From: an uncultured Prevotellaceae bacterium
Lineage (GTDB): Bacteria; Bacteroidota; Bacteroidia; Bacteroidales; Bacteroidaceae
NCBI GenBank assembly: GCA_947166345.1
Contig: CAMVDU010000002.1
Coordinates: forward strand, 52,555-116,554
DNA: 64,000 nucleotides
Direction of reading: 5' to 3'
Shown here: positions 24,891 through 32,917 of the stretch, piece by piece
How positions within the stretch are numbered: the stretch's first letter is position 1
Layout of the letters: each line of letters begins with the position of its first letter
Notes under the pieces: model-generated
What the model saw: only the letters and a program-made list of their open reading frames with translations
What the model was told of the DNA's origin: nothing
Databases searched by the model: none
Position numbers and translations under genes: made by a program

Positions 24891-27164
24891 TTATGCGTAG
24901 CTGTGCATGCCTCCCAACAGGAAGTTGACACCAAAGTAGGTGATGACGACAGAGAGGAATGCCACAATCATATAAAGGTGATAGACGCGCGGCCTGCGGA
25001 ATGCGGGTAGGGAGGCACCATGGAAGGGTACGGCATAGATCATCAGCGTGATGAGCGCCCACGTTTCCTTTGGGTCCCACGACCAGTAGTTACCCCACGA
25101 CACGTTTGCCCAGACAGCACCCAGGAAGATGCCGATGGTGAGGAGGAATACGGCAGGGTAGAGGAGGAGTTGTGAAAGCGCGGTTGCTCTTTCAAGTTGA
25201 GAATTGAGAGTTGAGAGTTGAGAGCGTGCTGCCGCCCTCCCAACGATGAGTCCGTAAATGCCGAGCAGCAGCTGTAGGGCGAAGAGAGCGTAGGCACACA
25301 TCACCGTCATCACGTGGATAGAGAGCAAGGGCGACTGAAGCACAGGCATCAGGGGCGTGAGCTCGGAAGTGCCACCCAGCATGGCAACCAGCAGACAGAA
25401 GGATGCGATGAGGGGGGTGAAGGCGGTCATTAAGTGAAAAGTTAATAGTGAAGAGTGAATAATTTGCTTCCGCCGTAGTATGGCTTTCACTCCTATGGTG
25501 ATGGGCAGCAGGAGCAGCACCCACGCCATGAAGAGCATCGTCTCAGGACCATTACTTACGGGGATATGTCCGCTGAGCCACCAGCGCAGGGCGAGGTGGA
25601 GGGTGACGTACAGAAACAATGTACAATGGACGATGTACAATGAACAATGAACAATCTTCTTTTGCCAGAAAAGACTGGCTATGCATAGCAGGAGACTGAG
25701 GGTGAGGGCCAGGAAGACGGGCCACTTCTGGGTGCGCAGCGTGTTGTAGAATAGTTCTGCCTGAATCTTCGTCTCACTGGGCGTCAGGTCGCCCATGTTC
25801 TGGCGCTGGAATAGTTTGATCTTGGCAATAATCTCGAAAGCACGGTCTTTCTGTCCCGTGACAATCGCCTCCGTCAGGAAGTCCATCGACTGCTTGATGA
25901 AGAACTGCTCCTTGACGGGAATCTCTCTGGGCATCACCTGTGCGCCTGGCGAATACCAATTAACATGGTCGCCAATGCGATAGGGGAATATCTTGGTGAA
26001 CTGTCCGTTGTAGAACATCTCCACGACGGCATAGCGCTCTGCGGCCTTTTTCTGCTCTTTAGAACTCCCCTCGCCCTTAAAGTTCCCCTCGCCCTTTGGA
26101 GAGGGGTTAGGGGTGAGGCCAAGCAGCTCTTTCTCCCACGGCATGTAGTAGATCATCCAACTGAAGAAGATCTCGTCTGCCGAATACCCGTTCCACGAGG
26201 CGCTGCCCGTCATCTTGATGACGAAGTCGGTGGCAACGGTGTTCAGCGGACAGATACGGTTGTTGTAGAGTACCAGCATGGTACCCATGCGGTGGGCGAT
26301 GTCTTTGTCGATGACGGGAAGTGTAGAGCTTGCTGCCGCACTGGTATTGCTGCAGCAGAGGAGGAGCAGGGCTACGGTGATGGCCTTGCGGTAGAGTGCA
26401 CGCATCTGCGTCTTCTTCGACAGCAGGGTGGCGATGATGCCTACGAGCAGCAACAGGTAGCCAGCATAGGTGATGCCGATGCCCCAGGGGTCGTAGTTGA
26501 AACCCAGCATAACGCCCTCACCGTCAGAGTCGTAGCTCTTCTGAAACAGACGATAGCCAGCAACGGAGGCAGGGTGGTTCATGGAGATAGTGACCTCTTC
26601 CCCGTCATCTTGAATTTTGAACTGTGTAATCGGCTTTGCCGCTTCGCTAGTCGAAGAATTATGAACTTTGAACTGTGTAATCGGCTTTGCCGCTTCGCTA
26701 GTCGAAGAATTATGAACTATGAATTGTATCACGCTCTGGTAGTCCATAGGCGCATCGGTACCAGGGTAGTTCACGATGCGAAACTCCTTCAGCGTCAGCG
26801 CGAAGGGTAGGGGATGCACCTTCTGGTCATCGTCCACATAGGTCATCTCTGGAACGCCCGTCCTGAGCAGGATGGTGCCTCTTTCGGCAAAGAGATGTGT
26901 GGTCAGCGCTCCTGCCAGAATGACTACAAACGCCAGGTGGAGCAGCAGGACAGCCAACCGCTTGTAGAGCCGCTGCTTCACGATATAGGCCAGCGCCGTC
27001 ACCGTGAGCACAGCCCACAGTGCCGAAAACCACCAGGCACCGTAGATATGCTCGCTGACAAACGAGGTGCCGTGATATTTCTCTATGATTGTGGTAATCC
27101 CTATACACACCACAATGAGCGTGTATAGGGAACCAATTATGATCTTTGTCAATCTCATTTTCAT
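24891..27164 (-). CDS. ccsA: Cytochrome c biogenesis protein, fused ResB/CcsB + CcsA type
   Basis: C-terminal WWD haem-handling motif WANVSWGNYWSWDPKETWALITLMIYAVPFH; N-terminal ResB-like membrane region; start moved to MKMRLTKII at 27164. Confidence 0.85.
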   Translation of the reverse strand: MKMRLTKIIIGSLYTLIVVCIGITTIIEKYHGTSFVSEHIYGAWWFSALWAVLTVTALAYIVKQRLYKRLAVLLLHLAFVVILAGALTTHLFAERGTILLRTGVPEMTYVDDDQKVHPLPFALTLKEFRIVNYPGTDAPMDYQSVIQFIVHNSSTSEAAKPITQFKVHNSSTSEAAKPITQFKIQDDGEEVTISMNHPASVAGYRLFQKSYDSDGEGVMLGFNYDPWGIGITYAGYLLLLVGIIATLLSKKTQMRALYRKAITVALLLLCCSNTSAAASSTLPVIDKDIAHRMGTMLVLYNNRICPLNTVATDFVIKMTGSASWNGYSADEIFFSWMIYYMPWEKELLGLTPNPSPKGEGNFKGEGSSKEQKKAAERYAVVEMFYNGQFTKIFPYRIGDHVNWYSPGAQVMPREIPVKEQFFIKQSMDFLTEAIVTGQKDRAFEIIAKIKLFQRQNMGDLTPSETKIQAELFYNTLRTQKWPVFLALTLSLLLCIASLFWQKKIVHCSLYIVHCTLFLYVTLHLALRWWLSGHIPVSNGPETMLFMAWVLLLLPITIGVKAILRRKQIIHSSLLTFHLMTAFTPLIASFCLLVAMLGGTSELTPLMPVLQSPLLSIHVMTVMCAYALFALQLLLGIYGLIVGRAAARSQLSTLNSQLERATALSQLLLYPAVFLLTIGIFLGAVWANVSWGNYWSWDPKETWALITLMIYAVPFHGASLPAFRRPRVYHLYMIVAFLSVVITYFGVNFLLGGMHSYA
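25190..25226. repeat. In-frame micro-repeat insertion inside ccsBA (peptide QLSTLNSQLE)
   Basis: caagttgagaattgagagttgagagttgagagcg. Confidence 0.7.
25434..25475. repeat. In-frame micro-repeat insertion inside ccsBA (peptide KQIIHSSLLTFHL), same family as 8178 and 10358
   Basis: aagtgaaaagttaatagtgaagagtgaataatttgcttccgcc. Confidence 0.7.
25616..25656. repeat. In-frame micro-repeat insertion inside ccsBA (peptide KIVHCSLYIVHCTLF)
   Basis: aacaatgtacaatggacgatgtacaatgaacaatgaacaatc. Confidence 0.7.
26061..26120. repeat. In-frame GC-rich repeat insertion inside ccsBA (peptide LTPNPSPKGEGNFKGEG)
   Basis: agaactcccctcgcccttaaagttcccctcgccctttggagaggggttaggggtgaggcc. Confidence 0.7.
26616..26717. 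repeat. Perfect 51-bp tandem duplication inside ccsBA (17 aa x2)
   Basis: tttgaactgtgtaatcggctttgccgcttcgctagtcgaagaattatgaac at 26616-26666 and 26667-26717. Confidence 0.9.
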
Positions 27165-27185
27165 ATTGCAGCCTGTTATCGACCG

Positions 27186-27193
27186 CAAAGGTA
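27186..27193 (-). promoter_or_regulatory. -7 box (TACCTTTG) for ccsBA
   Basis: CAAAGGTA on +, 22 nt upstream of the ccsBA ATG. Confidence 0.55.
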
Positions 27194-27241
27194 CGATTAA
27201 GTGAGCGAAAAACCAAATATTTTTGGATTTTCCGAACGTGA

Positions 27242-27268
27242 GTACCTTAGAGCGAAGCTCAAAGGTAC
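27242..27268. repeat. 27-bp promoter palindrome h4
   Basis: GTACCTTAGAGC-GAA-GCTCAAAGGTAC. Confidence 0.8.
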
Positions 27269-27289
27269 GAAATAAAATGCAAACAGACG

Positions 27290-28990
27290 TCAAATGGACT
27301 CAATAAAATAGATGAGCTGCTCGCGTTCTTTCTTTGTCAGGTTACGGAACTTTACCACTGTCTGATAGGCATCGCTCGTGCCACCCTCGTTCTTACAGCC
27401 GTGCCACATGATAGCCTCCAGCACGTTGCGTGCACGACAGTCGTGCAGACGCTCCACGCCACTGCCACACTTAGCAGCCAGTCCGCGTCCCCAGAGTGGG
27501 GTGGTGCGACACCAGCCCGTGCGGATGTCGTTCTTCATCCACAGACGGTGCTGCACGAAGTCGGTATAGGGCCAGATCTTCTGATTCGGATAGCGAGGCA
27601 TGTCGCTGTCAGAGGTGAAGAACTTGGCAGGGTCCTGAATATGGTCCTCGCCCGTCTGCCACGAGGGACGGTGACAGGCAGCACAGCCAATCTGTGTGAA
27701 CAGCTTCTTGCCAGCCTTGAAGTCGTCTGTGGTGGTGTTGCGTGCAGCAGGCACAGCCAGTCCGCGGTGCCATATCATGAGGTTTTTGTATTGTGCGTCA
27801 CTCATCTCGGGCTCCAGTTGCTTGCTGGTCAGGTAGGTGTAGATGTCCTTCTCCAGATCACCCGTATGCCACTCAGGATGTGCCCCTGTGGGGTCCATGC
27901 GGTTGATGTAGTCCGTGAAGCCAGCCTGCACGTCGGGGTCCTGCGACGACTTCGTGGCATAGTAAGTGCCAGCCAGGTCGAGGTAGTGATAACGACGGTC
28001 TGAACGTGTCACGTTGGTGATGTTCCAGATGGCGTTGGCACCAGCAGCATCGAGGATAGGACCACGCGAGAGGGCGTAGGTGTAACGGCGCACATACTTC
28101 GTGCCGTCGCCCTGCAGCGAGTTGCTATAGTAGCTGTTCCAGGTGTTGGTGGCCTGGTTCCACATGGCAGGGTTCAGCGCATCCGTCTTGCCGATGCTGT
28201 TGAAGTACTTGCTTTCCGACTCCCACTGTGCCGTGATGTCCTCGTCGGGAATGGCATCGGTGAGACCAGTGCCGTAGATGCCGATGGTCGATTCCAGTAG
28301 CACGCCCACCTCGTTGTTATACTGTGTCTCGTCCAGCGTCACGTCCTGTCCGCCACGAGCCACCACCACGGGGGCATAGTAGGCAGAGTAGGGGATGGTC
28401 ACCTCGGGATAGATCAGCTCGTAGGTCTCACCGTCAGGGAACTTGTTGCCCCACTCGTCGGTATAGTCGTTCCACGCAATCTTGATCTGGTCCTCGTCGA
28501 TAGGTGCCTTGAAAGGCTTTACAGCACCCGTCTGCGGCATACCAGCCACCGAGCGGATATAGGCGTTGGTGGTCTTGTCATAGACCACGAGCAGGTAGCC
28601 GTTGCGGTGGTTGTCGGCCTTGTACTCCGTCTGACGGGCACCGTGGCCGTAGCCTGGGTGACAGTACAGACAACCGCGACGCACATAGACGGGACCCAGT
28701 CCGTGGAAGGCGCCCTCGGTATTGGTGTTGTAGTCCTTCTCAAACAGGTATTCACCCTCGTTGAAGGCAGTCATCATACCAGCCGTCTCCACAGCCTTTG
28801 TGGGCTGCTCGAAGGCGGTAGCGGTGTTCACGGCGGTGGTACCCAGCAGTCCGCCGGCATAGTAGTCCTCAGGGTAGTCGGTGGCGGTAGGGTCACCAAT
28901 CTCCCATGATAACGGCTGCACCTCGTCATCGCTACATGCAGCGATAACGAGGGTGCCGAATAGAAGTCCTAAAAAAGAATTTCTGTTCAT
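27290..28990 (-). CDS. Di-haem oxidoreductase-type (DUF1111) cytochrome c lipoprotein
   Basis: Two CxxCH motifs (CLYCHPGYG, CAACHRPSW), lipobox VIAACSDDE, C-terminal WHGCKNEGG..FRNLTKKEREQLIYFI. Confidence 0.85.
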   Translation of the reverse strand: MNRNSFLGLLFGTLVIAACSDDEVQPLSWEIGDPTATDYPEDYYAGGLLGTTAVNTATAFEQPTKAVETAGMMTAFNEGEYLFEKDYNTNTEGAFHGLGPVYVRRGCLYCHPGYGHGARQTEYKADNHRNGYLLVVYDKTTNAYIRSVAGMPQTGAVKPFKAPIDEDQIKIAWNDYTDEWGNKFPDGETYELIYPEVTIPYSAYYAPVVVARGGQDVTLDETQYNNEVGVLLESTIGIYGTGLTDAIPDEDITAQWESESKYFNSIGKTDALNPAMWNQATNTWNSYYSNSLQGDGTKYVRRYTYALSRGPILDAAGANAIWNITNVTRSDRRYHYLDLAGTYYATKSSQDPDVQAGFTDYINRMDPTGAHPEWHTGDLEKDIYTYLTSKQLEPEMSDAQYKNLMIWHRGLAVPAARNTTTDDFKAGKKLFTQIGCAACHRPSWQTGEDHIQDPAKFFTSDSDMPRYPNQKIWPYTDFVQHRLWMKNDIRTGWCRTTPLWGRGLAAKCGSGVERLHDCRARNVLEAIMWHGCKNEGGTSDAYQTVVKFRNLTKKEREQLIYFIESI

Positions 28991-28995
28991 AGTAC

Positions 28996-30186
28996 TTATT
29001 TCTTGATCCTAACAATCGATTGGTATAGCTTATAGGCATTGTCAGCCAGTGTGCGGTAGGTAGCTACGACGACATTGTCCACATAGTTCTCGTTGATCAC
29101 CTGACACTGAGCCTCTACGGTCTCGTTGCCAGCATAGCCCTTCAGGGTCTCAGCCAGTTCGCCCAGGGCGTCGTCCAGCTCACCCAGCGCGTCGATGGCC
29201 ACCTTGCACGAAGCATCGCTGTAGTTGAGGGCAAACGGTGCCTTCATGGCCTTGATCTTGGCCAGGGCGTTGTCCAGCTTCGTCTGCACGGCCTTGGTCT
29301 GGTTGACCACGGTGTTGTTGCCCGAGTTCAGACAGAAATAGACAAGCGACTTCTCGTTGGGCTTGGTAGCACCCATGGCGCCATAGAGGGCGTTCTTACA
29401 CGAGACGATGTTGTCGTAGAAGTCGGTGATGCTGTTGTAGGCATAGGGTGACTCAATGTAGCTGGGGTCCTCACCCGTGTAAGGCAGACCAATCTTCGAC
29501 TGTCCCACCTCGCCGATGATGTCCTGACAGCCAGAGATGATCTCCAGTGTGGCGTCGAGAGCGGTCTCCCAGTCGCCCGTGCCAGGGTTCTTGAAGGCCT
29601 TGCCGAAGTTCTGGAAACCATCCAGTGCACCCTCCTGGTTACCGTCATCGTCGATGGCCAGGTGCGTAGCCACATACTCCTTGGCAATCTTCAGACGCTC
29701 AGCGTTGCTCTCCTTCGAGTCCCAGCAGGCCTCCAGCGTGGCTGTGGCGTTGTAGAGGTCCTTGGCCACGGCACAGATATACTTGTACTCCAGTTCGGTG
29801 ATCTGGTCAATCTTTCGTGGCTGTCCCTGACGGAAGAGCACGTATTCCAGTCCGTGATAGCCCAGGATACCCGAGTTGGCGGTCTTGATGAAATTGTCGA
29901 GGTTCGACATTGCCTTCTCATCGCGCAACACCTGTGCCAGGTCGTTGGCGGCTACAGGCCATGTGTCGGTATGGGGGTCGATAGAATAGACATCGGCGGC
30001 ACCAAAGAGGAAAGCCTCGGTGTTCTCCCAGTTGGCACGGGCCGTCTTCCAGTCCTTACAAGCCTGGTCGAGGGCTTCCTGTGTACCTGAAACAGTCTTG
30101 TTGTCCACATCGTCATCATCCGAACATGATGCGAAACCAACACACACTACGGCAGCCAGTGCTGCCATTTTCAACAGATTCTTCAT
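28996..30186 (-). CDS. Imelysin family (IcmP/EfeO-related) lipoprotein
   Basis: GxHxxE motif GYHGLEYVLFRQGQPR; lipobox GFASCSDDDD. Confidence 0.85.
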   Translation of the reverse strand: MKNLLKMAALAAVVCVGFASCSDDDDVDNKTVSGTQEALDQACKDWKTARANWENTEAFLFGAADVYSIDPHTDTWPVAANDLAQVLRDEKAMSNLDNFIKTANSGILGYHGLEYVLFRQGQPRKIDQITELEYKYICAVAKDLYNATATLEACWDSKESNAERLKIAKEYVATHLAIDDDGNQEGALDGFQNFGKAFKNPGTGDWETALDATLEIISGCQDIIGEVGQSKIGLPYTGEDPSYIESPYAYNSITDFYDNIVSCKNALYGAMGATKPNEKSLVYFCLNSGNNTVVNQTKAVQTKLDNALAKIKAMKAPFALNYSDASCKVAIDALGELDDALGELAETLKGYAGNETVEAQCQVINENYVDNVVVATYRTLADNAYKLYQSIVRIKK

Positions 30187-30205
30187 TTTTTCTTTTTATT
30201 TTTTT

Positions 30206-30265
30206 TCGTTATTACGTTATCTCGTTATTACGTTATCACGATATTTCTTTATCTCGTTATCACGA
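30206..30265. repeat. Micro-repeat array (cgttatnacgttat)
   Basis: cgttattacgttatctcgttattacgttatcacgatatttctttatctcgttatcacga at the porin-imelysin junction. Confidence 0.75.
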
Positions 30266-31633
30266 CTATAAGAAATTTCCACAATACGTCACGCCAATAC
30301 TCACGCTCGGCTCGTTGTTGTAGGACTGCTGGTACAGCGGACTGTCAGCGGCCAGACCGTTGTTGTTGGGCTTCTCGAAGAAACGGTACGAGTACTCGCC
30401 CTTGATGGTGATCTGACTCACGGGCTGGTAGTTCACGCCCACAGCATAGCGGTACCTCTTCGTGTACTTATACATCGACGCATAGGTGCCTGCCGCCATC
30501 GTGTTGTAGTGCTCAAAGCGGCTGAAGAGATACAGTTTCTGCCTGTTGGCCTTTGGCTGTTGGCTGATAGCCATCATATTATAGCCAGCTTCTAAGGCAT
30601 ACGCCAGTGCATTCTTTCCGATGTTCGTATAGTGGTGGGGATTGCCGTCCTGATACTTGTGGTGCGTCCAGTTGGCCTGGTTGTAGGCCGAGATCTCGTC
30701 GGCATCGCTCAGATGGGCATAGTCTATGTTACCACGCACAATCCATCCCCAGCGCTTCAGCTGGAAGTCGAGTGCCACGATGCCCAGCGCACCTGTCACG
30801 TCGTCATACTTCGCTCCTGGCGTGCGCAGCGTGTTGCGGAAGGTGTAGCCATAGTAGCCACTCAGTCCGATGCGCAGGCCCTGTATAGAATAGTTGTCCA
30901 CACGCACGGCCCCAGCGTAGTTGTTGGCCACCTTGAACTCATAGGGACTGGTGGCTCCGTAGTGCACGAAGTTCTCGGCTGTGAAGCTCTCAGAGTTCAG
31001 ACCCGACAGCAGCTGGGCCTCGTAACGCCAGTCTTTCACGCGTCCCCACAGCGACAGGCCCACCTGGTGCCACGTGTTGGGCATGATGGTGGCCTCGCCC
31101 TCCGGACGATAGACCGTGAAGAACTGGTTGGGCTCGTGGTAGGCGTTCGAGTAGCCTACGGGCACGATGATCTCGCCCGCCTTGATGTTGAACTTACCGC
31201 CAGCAAACTCCTTGTTGATCCAGAACTGCTCGATGTTCACCTCGCCGCCCTTCTCCACCTCGGCCTCATATTCGCCAGCTTCCTCGGCTTCTATCTCTAC
31301 GGCTGTGCCGTTGCCGCCGTGTTCAAACTCTATCTCCGTGCCCAGCGTCCAGCCCTTGCCGAAGTCATAACCAATGTTCAGACACACGTGGGGCAGGTCG
31401 AACCTTCCGTGACTCGCGTCATCCTTGTAGTTCTCGGGCTTCTTGTAGCGGTTGAAGCTCTGACTGTAGAAGTTGCGCGTCATCACCGCCTCGCCATAGC
31501 CTCCTACGTGCAGGCGCGATACCTTTTCTTTCTTCGCCGTCTGTTGCGTGGCACCTGTCGTGCCGTCCACGTCCTGTGCCTGTGCGTCAAGGCCTGTCAG
31601 GGCCAATACCATAGCAATTATTGTCGTTTTCAT
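30266..31633 (-). CDS. Outer membrane beta-barrel porin
   Basis: Signal peptide MKTTIIAMVLALTGLDAQAQ; alternating aromatic beta-strands; GYGEAVMTRNFY, FDLPHVCLNIGYDFGKGWTLGTEIEFEHGG. Confidence 0.8.
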   Translation of the reverse strand: MKTTIIAMVLALTGLDAQAQDVDGTTGATQQTAKKEKVSRLHVGGYGEAVMTRNFYSQSFNRYKKPENYKDDASHGRFDLPHVCLNIGYDFGKGWTLGTEIEFEHGGNGTAVEIEAEEAGEYEAEVEKGGEVNIEQFWINKEFAGGKFNIKAGEIIVPVGYSNAYHEPNQFFTVYRPEGEATIMPNTWHQVGLSLWGRVKDWRYEAQLLSGLNSESFTAENFVHYGATSPYEFKVANNYAGAVRVDNYSIQGLRIGLSGYYGYTFRNTLRTPGAKYDDVTGALGIVALDFQLKRWGWIVRGNIDYAHLSDADEISAYNQANWTHHKYQDGNPHHYTNIGKNALAYALEAGYNMMAISQQPKANRQKLYLFSRFEHYNTMAAGTYASMYKYTKRYRYAVGVNYQPVSQITIKGEYSYRFFEKPNNNGLAADSPLYQQSYNNEPSVSIGVTYCGNFL

Positions 31634-31705
31634 CTCTTTTCTCTTTTTTGTTTTTGAGGAGTTTAGAAGTTTAGACTCCTACACTCCTTTTCTTTTTTTT
31701 CGCTG

Positions 31706-31713
31706 CAAAGGTA
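31706..31713 (-). promoter_or_regulatory. -7 box (TACCTTTG) for porin/imelysin operon
   Basis: CAAAGGTA on +. Confidence 0.5.
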
Positions 31714-31836
31714 GGGCGATTCAGGCTTACCGACAATACCTAAAAATGGTGAAACCGCTATTTTCCATCTTCCATCTTCCGTTTTCCATTACTAAAATAC
31801 CTATTTGTGATTATTGTTCATCTCGAAAATAATGCC

Positions 31837-31844
31837 TACCTTTG
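31837..31844 (+). promoter_or_regulatory. -7 box TACCTTTG for hemerythrin-LuxR regulator
   Basis: GCCTACCTTTGCATCC. Confidence 0.55.
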
Positions 31845-31866
31845 CATCCGGTAATCATTATTGAGT

Positions 31867-31912
31867 AGTTCATAGTTCATAGTTCAGAGTTCATAGTTAA
31901 TTGTTCATTGTT
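31867..31912. repeat. Micro-repeat array (gttcatagttcat)
   Basis: agttcatagttcatagttcagagttcatagttaattgttcattgtt directly before ATG 31913. Confidence 0.75.
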
Positions 31913-32902
31913 ATGAAGAATCAGAAGTTGTATGAGGCCGACGACAAGATGATATCGCTGATACGCGACAACTACGACCTGTTGCAGATGCTGGGCAGCT
32001 TCGGCATCAGCCTCGGCTTTGGTGACAAGACCGTCAAGGAAACCTGCGAGGACAACCATGTAGATACCTACACCTTCCTCACCGTTGTCAACTTCATCAT
32101 CAATGGCTATGGCGAACGACTGGGGACGGGCGCCTCGGCAGGAACCATCGAGAACGACGAGCATATCTGCGTGCCCACACTGCTGCACTATCTGGAGGCC
32201 AGCCACGCCTATTTCCTCGACTTCCAGCTGCCCTATATCCGTCGCGAGCTGCAGGAGTCGCTCAACGAACACGACTCTCTGGCGAAGCTCATCCTGCGCT
32301 TCTACGACGAATACGCCCACGAGATACGCCGTCACATGAAATACGAGCAGAAGACGCTCTTCCCCTATGTGCAGTCGCTCATCAACGGACAGGCTGCCAA
32401 CGACTACAACGTCGATACCTTCTCCAAGCACCACGCCGCCACCGACAAGAAGTTGCGCGAGCTGAAGCTGCTCATCATCAAGTACCTGCCGCAGGACGGC
32501 CTGCACAACAACCAGCTCACAGCCACCCTCCACGACATCTACGAGAACGAGGTGTGGCTGCGTCAGCATGCCATGGTCGAGGACTATATCTTCGTGCCTG
32601 CCATCCGCCGTCTGGAGCAGATCACCAAGAAGAGCGACATCACCCGCAACATCTCCGACATGGTCTTCAAGAACGGCATGAATGGCGACGAGACCCTCTC
32701 CGACCGCGAGAAGGATGTCATCATCGCCCTGGTGCAGGGTATGCAGAACAAGGAGATTGCCGACCACCTCTGCATCTCTGTCAACACCGTCATCACCCAC
32801 CGTCGCAACATCGCCCGCAAGTTGCAGATCCACTCCCCTGCGGGCCTCACCATCTACGCCATCGTCAACAACCTTGTTGACATCTCTACGGTGAAGCTCT
32901 GA
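31913..32902 (+). CDS. Hemerythrin/RIC(YtfE)-like di-iron sensor domain fused to LuxR-type HTH, transcriptional regulator
   Basis: HHE ligands in ASHAYF, RRHMKYEQKTLFP, SKHHAATD, RQHAMVEDYIFVP; C-terminal LSDREKDVIIALVQGMQNKEIADHLCISVNTVITHRRNIARKL. Confidence 0.85.
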   Translation: MKNQKLYEADDKMISLIRDNYDLLQMLGSFGISLGFGDKTVKETCEDNHVDTYTFLTVVNFIINGYGERLGTGASAGTIENDEHICVPTLLHYLEASHAYFLDFQLPYIRRELQESLNEHDSLAKLILRFYDEYAHEIRRHMKYEQKTLFPYVQSLINGQAANDYNVDTFSKHHAATDKKLRELKLLIIKYLPQDGLHNNQLTATLHDIYENEVWLRQHAMVEDYIFVPAIRRLEQITKKSDITRNISDMVFKNGMNGDETLSDREKDVIIALVQGMQNKEIADHLCISVNTVITHRRNIARKLQIHSPAGLTIYAIVNNLVDISTVKL

Positions 32903-32917
32903 GAATCTATGAGAGAA

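Noticed and set aside
26061-26720. ccsBA as a pseudogene because of repeat insertions
   Set aside because: All insertions keep the frame, and the WWD motif and membrane regions are intact, so the gene appears functional.
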